A stretch of DNA of 64,000 nt from Enterobacteriaceae bacterium (GTDB lineage Bacteria; Pseudomonadota; Gammaproteobacteria; Enterobacterales; Enterobacteriaceae). The stretch covers positions 1 through 64,000 of the forward strand of contig CABIZV010000012.1 in assembly GCA_902363335.1 (NCBI GenBank), in the 5' to 3' direction. The notes below the pieces were generated by a model. It did not search any database. It saw nothing but the letters and a program-made list of their open reading frames with translations, and was not told the DNA's origin. Below are positions 1-11,678 of the stretch, in pieces; the stretch's first letter is position 1, and each line of letters begins with the position of its first letter. The translations under genes were made by a program, and so were the position numbers.

Positions 1-106
1 AGCGCGGTGGTCCCACCTGACCCCATGCCGAACTCAGAAGTGAAACGCCGTAGCGCCGATGGTAGTGTGGGGTCTCCCCATGCGAGAGTAGGGAACTGCC
101 AGGCAT
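1..106 (+). rRNA. rrf: 5S ribosomal RNA, 3' part
   Basis: The sequence matches the recalled enterobacterial 5S rRNA from about nucleotide 15 to its 3' end at GCCAGGCAT; the first 14 nucleotides lie outside the window. It is the last gene of an rRNA operon reading into the window and is followed at once by the two rRNA terminators. No tRNA gene follows it. Confidence 0.97.
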
Positions 107-111
107 CAAAT

Positions 112-151
112 AAAACAAAAGGCTCAGTCGAAAGACTGGGCCTTTTGTTTT
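112..151 (+). terminator. rRNA operon terminator T1
   Basis: A long hairpin with a GAAA loop (arms about 112-129 and 134-151) has an A-rich left foot and a T-rich right foot. It closely resembles rrnB T1 of E. coli, with a matched AAAA/TTTT extension of the stem. Confidence 0.95.
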
Positions 152-261
152 ATCTGTTGTTTGTCGGTGAGCGGTCTCCTGAGTAGGACAAATCCGCCGG
201 GAGCGGATTTGAACGTTGCGAAGCAACGGCCCGAAGGGTGGCGGGCAGGACGCCCGCCATA

Positions 262-278
262 AACTGCCAGGCATCAAA
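262..278 (+). repeat. 17-bp copy of the 5S 3' end between T1 and T2
   Basis: Positions 262-278 repeat exactly the 17 bases at 94-110, which span the end of 5S rRNA and the bases after it. The same arrangement is known in E. coli rrnB, where T1 and T2 are separated by a partial duplication of the 5S end. Confidence 0.9.
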
Positions 279-287
279 CAAGTGAAG

Positions 288-315
288 AAGCCCATCCTGC
301 CGGATGGGCTTTTTT
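288..315 (+). terminator. rRNA operon terminator T2
   Basis: A 10-bp perfect stem (288-297 with 302-311), loop TGCC, followed by a T run. It corresponds to rrnB T2 and is the second of the tandem terminators. Confidence 0.93.
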
Positions 316-373
316 GCGTCTGTGCGAAACGGGGAACCGGTGAAACTCCCGGGGTCACTGCGTCGTAAATCGC

Positions 374-451
374 GTAGGCCTGATAAGCGCAGCGCCATCA
401 GGCAGAGCCGGAGCACAGTGCCGGATGGCGGCTTTGCCTTATCCGGCCTAC
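374..451. repeat. REP pair (BIME) upstream of metA
   Basis: Two REP units face each other: one at 374-404 beginning GTAGGCCTGATAAG and one at 419-451 ending CTTATCCGGCCTAC. Together with the next element they fill most of the 316-634 gap, which holds no gene that I can support. Confidence 0.9.
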
Positions 452-467
452 ACGCCAGTCTGCACCG

Positions 468-505
468 GTAGCCCGGACGAGGCGTTTACGCCGACTCCGG
501 GGAAG
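468..505. repeat. REP-like hairpin, GTAGCCCGG class
   Basis: A second REP family in this genome starts GTAGCCCGG and ends CCGGGG, with an inner GGCGTTTACGCC hairpin. Further copies occur near 6652, 13471, 15700, 31766, 41495, 49602 and 55576. Confidence 0.8.
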
Positions 506-634
506 CTCCCTCGCTACATATCATCCCATTTCTGATAAACCCAACCGCCCGATCATTTCCCCCCTCCTTGCTGATTGAAACTTTCTCACCTTCCACTTGC
601 AGACTCGACATTTCACTTGATTCTGGGTATCGTT

Positions 635-666
635 AGGTGTCTGGAAGTCTAAACGTTTATACGTAT
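635..666 (+). promoter_or_regulatory. Four tandem MetJ boxes at the metA promoter
   Basis: Four consecutive 8-bp boxes, AGGTGTCT, GGAAGTCT, AAACGTTT and ATACGTAT, each match the met-box consensus AGACGTCT at 6 of 8 positions, with no gap between them. The block ends 19 bp before the metA start. MetJ with S-adenosylmethionine binds such arrays cooperatively, so metA is inferred to be repressed when methionine is plentiful. Confidence 0.85.
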
Positions 667-685
667 GCTGTGAGGTAATAAGGTT

Positions 686-1615
686 ATGCCGATTCGGGTG
701 CAGGACGAGCTACCAGCCGTCAAGTTTTTGCGTGATGAGAATGTCTTTGTGATGACGACATCGCGTGCTACAGGTCAGGAAATTCGTCCGTTGAAGGTCC
801 TTATCCTTAACCTGATGCCCAAGAAGATTGAGACAGAGAATCAATTCCTGCGTCTTCTATCAAACTCTCCCCTACAGCTGGATATCCAGTTGCTGCGTAT
901 TGATGCGCGTGAATCACGTAATACGCCAGCGGAGCACCTCAACAACTTTTACTGCAACTTTGATGATATCCGCCACGAGAATTTCGATGGCTTAATCGTC
1001 ACCGGCGCACCGCTAGGGTTGGTAGAATTCAATGATGTCGCCTATTGGCCTCAGATCCAGCAGGTGCTGGAGTGGGCAAAAGATCACGTCACCTCAACGT
1101 TATTTGTCTGTTGGGCGGTGCAAGCCGCACTCAATATACTCTACGGTATTCCAAAACAAACCCGCGATGACAAGCTCTCTGGTGTTTATGAACACCATAT
1201 TCTCCACCCACATGCATTGCTGACACGCGGTTTTGACGACACGTTCCTCGCCCCGCATTCACGCTACGCTGACTTCCCGGCGAAGCTGATTCGTGACTAT
1301 ACCGATCTCGAAATCTTAGCCGAAACGGCAAATGGTGATGCCTACCTGTTTGCCAGCAAGGACAAGCGTATTGCCTTCGTCACTGGCCACCCGGAGTATG
1401 ATGCCGATACGTTAGCAAGCGAGTTTTTCCGTGATGTTGATGCGGGATTAAGTCCAGAAATCCCGTACAACTATTTCCCGAAAAACGATCCAGAAAACAA
1501 ACCGCAGGCGAGCTGGAGAAGTCATGGCAACCTGCTGTTTATCAACTGGCTCAACTATTACGTCTATCAGATCACGCCATACGATCTGCGGAACATGAAC
1601 CCAACGTTAGATTGA
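686..1615 (+). CDS. metA: Homoserine O-succinyltransferase
   Basis: MetA transfers a succinyl group from succinyl-CoA to homoserine, the first committed step of methionine synthesis in the cytoplasm. The 309-residue length is that of the family. The nucleophile Cys142 sits in FVCWAVQA (codon at 1109), and the His/Glu pair of the active site is in VTGHPEYD. The ATG at 686 follows GAGGTAATAAGG. The gene stands alone, downstream of the rRNA operon as in E. coli, with MetJ boxes in front and a hairpin terminator behind. Nothing in the coding sequence looks unusual. Confidence 0.98.
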   Translation: MPIRVQDELPAVKFLRDENVFVMTTSRATGQEIRPLKVLILNLMPKKIETENQFLRLLSNSPLQLDIQLLRIDARESRNTPAEHLNNFYCNFDDIRHENFDGLIVTGAPLGLVEFNDVAYWPQIQQVLEWAKDHVTSTLFVCWAVQAALNILYGIPKQTRDDKLSGVYEHHILHPHALLTRGFDDTFLAPHSRYADFPAKLIRDYTDLEILAETANGDAYLFASKDKRIAFVTGHPEYDADTLASEFFRDVDAGLSPEIPYNYFPKNDPENKPQASWRSHGNLLFINWLNYYVYQITPYDLRNMNPTLD

Positions 1616-1658
1616 TCTACTGCACTTCACGATCCTAAAGCGTTTCAGCATCCTCATC

Positions 1659-1681
1659 AGGCACCTTCGGGTGCCTTTTTT
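1659..1681 (+). terminator. metA terminator
   Basis: AGGCAC and GTGCCT form a short GC-rich stem around a CTTCGG-type tetraloop, followed by a run of six T. Confidence 0.9.
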
Positions 1682-1761
1682 GTTTCCGAAAATCACTTCA
1701 CTTAATTCCTGAAATTTATTCCTATATTAATCAATGAATTGAATTTATTTTTAAATAAAAA

Positions 1762-1776
1762 TGGAAATCGTTTTTG
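1762..1776. promoter_or_regulatory. Possible IclR site upstream of aceB
   Basis: The left half TGGAAAT matches the IclR palindrome TGGAAATNATTTCCA exactly, but the right half is degenerate (GTTTTTG). It lies in a very AT-rich stretch (about 1700-1810) that is the likely aceBAK promoter region. The full 15-bp match in this window is at iclR itself (7582). Confidence 0.45.
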
Positions 1777-1885
1777 ATTTTTTAATTTTATTGATTAGGC
1801 TTAAAAACGTTGGGCAAAAAAACGACAACGATCGTTTGCTCATCTTACGGGGATACCATTCGGATCATTAACGAGGAGCAGCACC

Positions 1886-3487
1886 ATGACACAACAGGCC
1901 ACAACAACCGATGAACTGGCTTTTCTTAAGCCCTCTGGCGCGCAAGAGCAGCAGGTTCTGACTGCGGAAGCGGTGGAGTTTCTGACCGAACTGGTGACCC
2001 GATTTACGCCTAAACGTAACAAACTTCTGGCTGCTCGCATCCAGCAGCAACAGGATATTGATGATGGGAAGTTGCCTGATTTTATTTCGGAAACCGCTTC
2101 CATTCGTGACGGTGATTGGACGGTGCGCGGTATCCCGACGGACTTACAGGATCGTCGCGTAGAAATTACCGGCCCGGTTGAGCGCAAAATGGTGATTAAC
2201 GCCATGAACGCCAACGTCAAAGTCTTTATGGCTGATTTTGAAGACTCATTGGCCCCGGACTGGAACAAAGTGATTGAAGGCCAGATCAACCTGCGTGATG
2301 CCGTCAATGGCACCATCAGCTACACCAACGAAGCGGGCAAAATTTATCAACTCAAGCCTGAGCCTGCGGTATTGGTCTGCCGCGTCCGTGGTTTGCATCT
2401 GCCGGAAAAACACGTCACCTGGCGCGGCGAAGCGATCCCCGGCAGCCTGTTTGATTTCGCACTCTATTTCTTCCATAACCACAAAGCGCTGTTAGCAAAA
2501 GGGAGCGGCCCGTATTTCTATCTGCCGAAAACCCAGGCCTGGCAGGAAGCTGCCTGGTGGAGTGAAGTCTTTTGCTACGCCGAAGATCGTTTTGACCTGC
2601 CGCGCGGCACTATTAAGGCGACGTTGCTGATTGAAACGCTGCCTGCCGTCTTCCAGATGGACGAAATCCTGCACGCGCTGCGTGACCATATTGTCGGCCT
2701 CAACTGCGGCCGCTGGGATTACATTTTCAGTTATATCAAAACGTTGAAGAACTATCCCGATCGTGTCCTGCCCGATCGTCAGGTGGTGACGATGGACAAA
2801 GCATTCTTGAGTGCCTACTCGCGCCTGCTGATTAAAACCTGCCACAAGCGCGGCGCATTCGCGATGGGTGGCATGGCGGCGTTTATCCCAAGCAAAGACG
2901 CCGAGCGCAACGCGCAGGTACTGAACAAAGTAAAAGCGGATAAATCGCTGGAAGCGAACAACGGTCACGACGGCACCTGGGTTGCGCACCCGGGGCTGGC
3001 AGATACCGCAATGGCGGTGTTTAACGAGGTACTGGGCGAGCGCCCAAATCAGCTAACCGTTTCTCGTGCGGATGATGCGCCGATTACGGCGGAAGAACTG
3101 CTGACACCTTGTGACGGCGAACGTACAGAAGAGGGGATGCGTGCCAATATCCGCGTCGCCGTGCAGTACATCGAAGCGTGGATCTCCGGCAACGGCTGTG
3201 TGCCGATTTATGGCCTGATGGAAGATGCCGCCACCGCAGAAATCTCGCGAACGTCCATCTGGCAGTGGATCCATCACCAGAAAACGCTGAGCAACGGCAA
3301 GCCGGTGACCAAATCGTTGTTCCGCCAGATGTTGGCCGAAGAACTACTGGTTATCAAAGAGGAGCTGGGCGATGCGCGTTTCAACGGTGGCCGTTTTACT
3401 GATGCCGCACGTTTGATGGAACAAATCACCACATCCGACGAACTGATCGACTTCCTGACCTTGCCGGGCTACCGCCTGCTGGCTTAA
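1886..3487 (+). CDS. aceB: Malate synthase A
   Basis: AceB condenses glyoxylate with acetyl-CoA to give malate, the second step of the glyoxylate shunt. The 533-residue protein carries the malate synthase signature RDHIVGLNCGRWDYIF in its middle third and aligns by eye with E. coli malate synthase A along its whole length. The ATG at 1886 is preceded by ACGAGGAGCAGCACC. It is the first gene of aceBAK and lies 31 bp before aceA. IclR, encoded downstream on the other strand, is the expected repressor. Confidence 0.98.
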   Translation: MTQQATTTDELAFLKPSGAQEQQVLTAEAVEFLTELVTRFTPKRNKLLAARIQQQQDIDDGKLPDFISETASIRDGDWTVRGIPTDLQDRRVEITGPVERKMVINAMNANVKVFMADFEDSLAPDWNKVIEGQINLRDAVNGTISYTNEAGKIYQLKPEPAVLVCRVRGLHLPEKHVTWRGEAIPGSLFDFALYFFHNHKALLAKGSGPYFYLPKTQAWQEAAWWSEVFCYAEDRFDLPRGTIKATLLIETLPAVFQMDEILHALRDHIVGLNCGRWDYIFSYIKTLKNYPDRVLPDRQVVTMDKAFLSAYSRLLIKTCHKRGAFAMGGMAAFIPSKDAERNAQVLNKVKADKSLEANNGHDGTWVAHPGLADTAMAVFNEVLGERPNQLTVSRADDAPITAEELLTPCDGERTEEGMRANIRVAVQYIEAWISGNGCVPIYGLMEDAATAEISRTSIWQWIHHQKTLSNGKPVTKSLFRQMLAEELLVIKEELGDARFNGGRFTDAARLMEQITTSDELIDFLTLPGYRLLA

Positions 3488-3518
3488 TTCACCACATAAC
3501 AATATGGAGCATCTGCAC

Positions 3519-4823
3519 ATGAAAACTCGTACTCAGCAAATCGAAGAATTACAAAAAGAGTGGACTCAGCCGCGTTGGGAAGGCATCAACCGCCCGTATA
3601 GCGCGGAAGACGTGGTGAAATTACGCGGTTCAGTCAATCCAGAATGTACGCTGGCGCAGCATGGCGCCGCCAAAATGTGGCGACTGCTGCACGGCGAATC
3701 GAAAAAAGGTTATGTGAACAGCCTTGGCGCACTGACCGGCGGCCAGGCGTTGCAGCAGGCGAAAGCGGGCATTGAAGCGATTTATCTCTCCGGCTGGCAG
3801 GTGGCGGCGGATGCTAACCTGGCCTCCAGCATGTACCCGGACCAATCCCTGTACCCGGCGAACTCAGTACCGGCGGTGGTGGATAGAATCAACAACTCTT
3901 TCCGTCGTGCCGACCAGATCCAATGGGCAAACGGTATTGAACCGAACGACCCGCGTTATGTGGACTACTTCCTGCCGATCGTTGCCGATGCGGAAGCGGG
4001 TTTCGGCGGCGTGCTCAATGCCTTTGAACTGATGAAATCGATGATTGCAGCCGGTGCAGCGGCAGTACATTTCGAGGATCAGCTGGCGTCGGTGAAGAAG
4101 TGTGGTCATATGGGCGGTAAAGTACTGGTGCCGACTCAGGAAGCGATTCAGAAACTGGTGGCTGCGCGTCTGGCGGCTGATGTCATGGGCGTTCCAACGT
4201 TGCTGATTGCCCGCACCGATGCGGATGCGGCGGACTTAATCACCTCCGACTGTGACCCATACGATAGCGGATTTATCACCGGCGAACGGACCAGCGAAGG
4301 TTTCTACCGCACGCAGGCAGGAATTGAGCAGGCCATCAGCCGCGGCCTGGCGTATGCCCCGTACGCGGATCTGGTGTGGTGCGAAACGTCGACTCCAGAC
4401 CTGGAGCTGGCAAAACGCTTTGCTGATGCAATTCATGCGAAATACCCGGGTAAACTGCTGGCCTACAACTGTTCACCGTCGTTCAACTGGCAGAAAAAAC
4501 TGGATGATAAAACCATCGCCAGCTTCCAGCAGCAGCTTTCCGACATGGGCTACAAATATCAGTTCATCACCCTGGCGGGTATTCACAGCATGTGGTTCAA
4601 CATGTTTGATCTCGCCAATGCTTACGCGCAGGGCGAAGGGATGAAGCATTACGTAGAGAAGGTGCAGCAGCCAGAGTTCGCCGCGGCGAAAGACGGCTAC
4701 ACCTTTGTCTCTCACCAGCAGGAAGTCGGTACCGGATACTTCGACAAGGTCACCACCATTATTCAGGGCGGCGCGTCTTCCGTCACGGCGCTGACCGGCT
4801 CGACCGAAGAATCGCAGTTCTGA
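3519..4823 (+). CDS. aceA: Isocitrate lyase
   Basis: AceA splits isocitrate into glyoxylate and succinate, opening the glyoxylate bypass during growth on acetate or fatty acids. The signature KKCGHMGGK with the catalytic cysteine is present. The frame is open from an ATG at 3504, but the ATG at 3519 (MKTRTQQIEELQ) is chosen: it gives the family length of 434 residues and leaves the ribosome-binding GGAG just upstream, inside the longer frame. It is the second gene of aceBAK and is separated from aceK by a hairpin-rich REP region. Confidence 0.98.
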   Translation: MKTRTQQIEELQKEWTQPRWEGINRPYSAEDVVKLRGSVNPECTLAQHGAAKMWRLLHGESKKGYVNSLGALTGGQALQQAKAGIEAIYLSGWQVAADANLASSMYPDQSLYPANSVPAVVDRINNSFRRADQIQWANGIEPNDPRYVDYFLPIVADAEAGFGGVLNAFELMKSMIAAGAAAVHFEDQLASVKKCGHMGGKVLVPTQEAIQKLVAARLAADVMGVPTLLIARTDADAADLITSDCDPYDSGFITGERTSEGFYRTQAGIEQAISRGLAYAPYADLVWCETSTPDLELAKRFADAIHAKYPGKLLAYNCSPSFNWQKKLDDKTIASFQQQLSDMGYKYQFITLAGIHSMWFNMFDLANAYAQGEGMKHYVEKVQQPEFAAAKDGYTFVSHQQEVGTGYFDKVTTIIQGGASSVTALTGSTEESQF

Positions 4824-4828
4824 TAAAC

Positions 4829-4914
4829 GCCCGGTAGCGCTGCGCTTACCGGGCCGACAAAAGTAGGTCGGCCGGATAAGCCAATGCGCCATCCGGCACG
4901 ACCGTGTGCCGGAT
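4829..4914 (+). repeat. Hairpins/REP between aceA and aceK
   Basis: A strong stem GCCCGGTA...TACCGGGC (4829-4854) is followed by a REP-like pair, GGCCGGATAAG and GCCATCCGGCA. In E. coli a comparable intercistronic structure accounts for much lower expression of aceK than of aceBA; the same role is inferred here. Confidence 0.85.
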
Positions 4915-4925
4915 GAGGGAATGCA

Positions 4926-6650
4926 ATGACGCGTGGCCTGGAATTACTGATAGCCCAAACCATTCTGCAAGGCTTTGACGCCCAGTATGGTCGATTTCTT
5001 GAAGTGACTTCCGGCGCGCAGCAGCGTTTTGAGCAGGCCGATTGGCATGCGGTCCAGCAGGCGATGAAAAGCCGTATTCATCTGTACGACCACCACGTGG
5101 GGTTGGTGGTTGAACAGCTGCGCTGTATTACCGATGGCAAAAGTACCGATGCCGATTTTTTGCTGCGGGTGAAGGCGCAGTACACGCGTTTATTGCCGGA
5201 CTATCCTCGTTTCGAGATTGCGGAGAGCTTTTTCAACTCGGTCTATTGTCGGTTATTCGACCACCGCTCGCTTAGCCCCGAGCGGATGTTTATTTTCAGT
5301 TCGCAGCCGGAACGCCGTTTTCGTGCTATCCCTCGGCCATTAGCCAAAGACTTCTTCCCGGAAACGGGTTGGGAAGCAGTTATTTTCAAAATGCTCAGTG
5401 ACCTGCCGCTGCGCCTGCCGTGGCAGAACAAGTTTCGCGACGTGGGCTACATTATGGCGCACCTGTGCGAAACGCTGGACGCGGATACGCTGCATCAATC
5501 CCATCTCCAGATTGCCAACGAACTGTTTTATCGCAACAAAGCGGCCTGGCTTATTGGCAAACTCATCACGCCCACCGGTACGCTGCCGTTTTTAATTCCT
5601 GTTCATCGCACGGATGAAGGGGAGCTGTTTGTCGACACTTGCCTCACCACCATCGAAGAGGCGAGCATCGTTTTCGGCTTTGCCCGCTCCTACTTTATGG
5701 TTTACGCGCCGCTACCGGCAGCGCTGGTTGAATGGCTGCGCGAAATTCTGCCGGGTAAAACCACCGCCGAACTGTATATGGCGATTGGTTGCCAGAAGCA
5801 CGCCAAAACCGAAAGCTACCGTGAATATCTGAACTATATCGCGAGCGCGAACGAATCATTTATTGAGGCGCCCGGTATTCGCGGCATGGTGATGCTGGTG
5901 TTCACCCTACCGGGCTTTGACCGAGTATTTAAAGTCATCAAAGATAAATTTGCGCCGCAAAAAGAGATGTCAGCCGCCCACGTTCGTGCCTGCTACCAGC
6001 TGGTAAAGGAACACGATCGCGTGGGCCGTATGGCGGATACCCAGGAATTTGAGAATTTCGTGCTGGACAAGCGGCAAATCGACCCGGCACTAATGGCGCT
6101 GTTATTGCAGGAAACCCCAAGTAAAATCGTCGATATGGGGGACAAAATCGCCATTAGCCATCTTTATATTGAACGGCGAATGGTGCCACTCAATATCTGG
6201 CTTGAACGCGTCGAAGGCCAGCAGCTACGCGATGCCATTGAAGAGTATGGCAATGCTATCCGCCAACTGGCGGCGGCGAATATTTTCCCCGGCGATATGC
6301 TGTTCAAAAACTTCGGCGTCACCCGCCACGGGCGGGTGGTGTTCTACGATTACGATGAGATTTGTTATATGACGGAGGTAAATTTCCGCCATATCCCACC
6401 GCCGCGCTACCCGGAGGATGAACTGGCAAGTGAGCCGTGGTACAGCGTCTCGCCGGGGGATGTATTCCCGGAAGAGTTTCGTCACTGGCTTTGCGCCGAC
6501 CCGCGCATTGGGCCGTTATTCGAAGAGATGCACGCCGACCTGTTCTGCGCCGACTACTGGCGAGGTCTACAAACGCGTATCAAAAATGGGCACGTAGAGG
6601 ATGTTTACGCATACCGCCGCCGCCAGCGTTTCGAAATACGCTACACCTGA
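4926..6650 (+). CDS. aceK: Isocitrate dehydrogenase kinase/phosphatase
   Basis: AceK phosphorylates and dephosphorylates isocitrate dehydrogenase, setting how much isocitrate goes to the glyoxylate shunt. The 574-residue product matches the E. coli protein along its length, with the best-conserved blocks in the C-terminal kinase half (PLNIWLE, GDMLFKNFGVTRHGR, FYDYDEICYMTEVNF). The C-terminus (RFEIRYT) is about four residues shorter than the E. coli form I recall. The ATG at 4926 follows GATGAGGGA. It is the last gene of aceBAK, and a perfect 30-bp inverted repeat follows the stop codon. Confidence 0.97.
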   Translation: MTRGLELLIAQTILQGFDAQYGRFLEVTSGAQQRFEQADWHAVQQAMKSRIHLYDHHVGLVVEQLRCITDGKSTDADFLLRVKAQYTRLLPDYPRFEIAESFFNSVYCRLFDHRSLSPERMFIFSSQPERRFRAIPRPLAKDFFPETGWEAVIFKMLSDLPLRLPWQNKFRDVGYIMAHLCETLDADTLHQSHLQIANELFYRNKAAWLIGKLITPTGTLPFLIPVHRTDEGELFVDTCLTTIEEASIVFGFARSYFMVYAPLPAALVEWLREILPGKTTAELYMAIGCQKHAKTESYREYLNYIASANESFIEAPGIRGMVMLVFTLPGFDRVFKVIKDKFAPQKEMSAAHVRACYQLVKEHDRVGRMADTQEFENFVLDKRQIDPALMALLLQETPSKIVDMGDKIAISHLYIERRMVPLNIWLERVEGQQLRDAIEEYGNAIRQLAAANIFPGDMLFKNFGVTRHGRVVFYDYDEICYMTEVNFRHIPPPRYPEDELASEPWYSVSPGDVFPEEFRHWLCADPRIGPLFEEMHADLFCADYWRGLQTRIKNGHVEDVYAYRRRQRFEIRYT

Positions 6651-6651
6651 T

Positions 6652-6726
6652 GTAGCCCGGCCGAGCAAAGCGACGCCGGGGTTTTGCATCGAGCTTCCCC
6701 GGCGTCGCTTTGCTCGGCCGGGCTAC
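6652..6726. repeat. Perfect 30-bp inverted repeat between aceK and iclR
   Basis: Arms 6652-6681 and 6697-6726 are exact reverse complements around a 15-base spacer. The sequence belongs to the GTAGCCCGG REP class. It fills nearly the whole gap between the convergent aceK and iclR genes and could act as a shared transcript end or a barrier to 3' exonucleases. arpA, present at this spot in E. coli K-12, is absent. Confidence 0.93.
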
Positions 6727-6736
6727 TCAATCTTTC

Positions 6737-7561
6737 TTATCGAATCCCACCGTACGCCAGCGTGACCTCTTTCGCCGCCTTAATCACCATCGCGCCAAAC
6801 TCGGTCACGCGGTCATCGGTAATACGGGAGATAGGCCCGGAGATCGAAATCGCCGCAAACGGTTCGCGGTGCTCGTCATAAATGCACGCCGCCACGCAGC
6901 GCAGACCCAGTGCATGTTCTTCATCATCGAACGAATAGCCACGCTTGCGCGTTTGGGCCAGGTCATCCTTCAAATGCAGCGGTGAGACGAGCGTCGCATG
7001 CGTGTAAGCATGCAGCCCTTTGCGGTGCAGCAGACCTGTCACTTCTTCTTCCGTCAGCTGCGACAAGAAGGCTTTCCCCGCGCCGGAGGCGTGCATCGGC
7101 AGCTTGCCGCCAATGGGAGCCGACATACGCATCAACTGCGTGCACTGAACCTGATCAATGATGATGGCCTGGTGATCGCTTTTGTCGAGCACCGCCAGGT
7201 TGACCGTCTCCCCGGAGTTTTCCATCAGCGTGCGTAAAATCGGGTGGACAATGGCGAGCAGATTACGGCTTTGCAGGAAGCTACTGCCGACGATAAACGC
7301 ATGTGCGCCAACCGCCCAGTGTCCCAAATCGCCAACCTGACGCACAAATCCCAACTGTTGCATGGTGGTCAGTAAACGGTGGGTGGTGGAGTTGGGTAAT
7401 CCAGCCTGCTGCGCCAGCTCGGTGAGCGCGACGCTAGTATGAGATTCGGCAATCCATTCCAGCAGTTTCAGACCACGGGTTAATGATTGTACCTGACCCG
7501 TCGCGGGTGCGGCGGCAGTGGTGGGCTTTCTGCCGCGTTTAGCGGGAACGTTGGCTACCAT
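6737..7561 (-). CDS. iclR: Acetate operon repressor IclR
   Basis: IclR represses aceBAK and its own gene and responds to glyoxylate and pyruvate. The protein has 274 residues, as in E. coli. After a basic N-terminal tail (AKRGRKP) comes a winged-helix domain at about residues 28-90 (ALTELAQQAGLPNSTTHRLL) and a C-terminal effector domain with the family motif RCVAACIYDEH. The gene converges on aceK. A near-perfect IclR palindrome lies 21 bp upstream of its start. Confidence 0.97.
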   Translation of the reverse strand: MVANVPAKRGRKPTTAAAPATGQVQSLTRGLKLLEWIAESHTSVALTELAQQAGLPNSTTHRLLTTMQQLGFVRQVGDLGHWAVGAHAFIVGSSFLQSRNLLAIVHPILRTLMENSGETVNLAVLDKSDHQAIIIDQVQCTQLMRMSAPIGGKLPMHASGAGKAFLSQLTEEEVTGLLHRKGLHAYTHATLVSPLHLKDDLAQTRKRGYSFDDEEHALGLRCVAACIYDEHREPFAAISISGPISRITDDRVTEFGAMVIKAAKEVTLAYGGIR

Positions 7562-7581
7562 CGCAACTCCTTTCTGTATCG

Positions 7582-7596
7582 TGGAAATTATTTTCG
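7582..7596 (-). promoter_or_regulatory. IclR operator at its own promoter
   Basis: TGGAAATTATTTTCG matches the palindrome TGGAAATNATTTCCA at all but two positions. It lies just upstream of the iclR start, consistent with autorepression. Confidence 0.8.
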
Positions 7597-7648
7597 TTTT
7601 TATTGATTATAATACAACCATTCGTATTACTGCTCCGATGAGTGATGT

Positions 7649-7661
7649 TGAACTTGTCTCA
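7649..7661 (+). promoter_or_regulatory. Candidate MetR site upstream of metH
   Basis: TGAACTTGTCTCA fits the MetR consensus TGAA-N5-TTCA with one mismatch and lies about 100 bp before the metH start. MetR activation of metH is known in E. coli and Salmonella; its occupation here is inferred. Confidence 0.6.
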
Positions 7662-7756
7662 TGTAGACGGTTGTTTCCTTTTCCGCCACCTCGGTTTATG
7701 CCAGTATGCTTTATTGCCTTTTTTCTGGGTTTCGTTGAGCGTTGTCGGGAGCGAGT

Positions 7757-11440
<3,684 letters not shown>

Positions 11441-11471
11441 TTCACAAAACTGTCATCTTTCCTTACAACTA

Positions 11472-11503
11472 ACAGGGTGCTCAATGAGCACCCTGTCTCT
11501 TTA
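11472..11503 (+). terminator. metH terminator
   Basis: A stem formed by CAGGGTGCT and AGCACCCTG is followed by CTCTTTATT. The T tract is modest but the stem is strong. Confidence 0.8.
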
Positions 11504-11544
11504 TTGTGAGTAAACCCTTATACTAAAAGAAGGTTCGCGGCGGC

Positions 11545-11623
11545 TGCCGGATGGCGCTGCGCTTATCCGGCCTACATAGGGATTATTTGTCGGCCGGATA
11601 AGGCGTTACGCCGCCATCCGGCA
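11545..11623. repeat. REP pair between metH and yjbB
   Basis: Facing REP units TGCCGGATGGCG...CTTATCCGGCCTAC and GGCCGGATAAGGCG...GCCATCCGGCA. Confidence 0.9.
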
Positions 11624-11678
11624 GGATGCCGACGCCTGGAACCTCTGGAACCTATAACGATAAGGAGAAGCTGATTCC

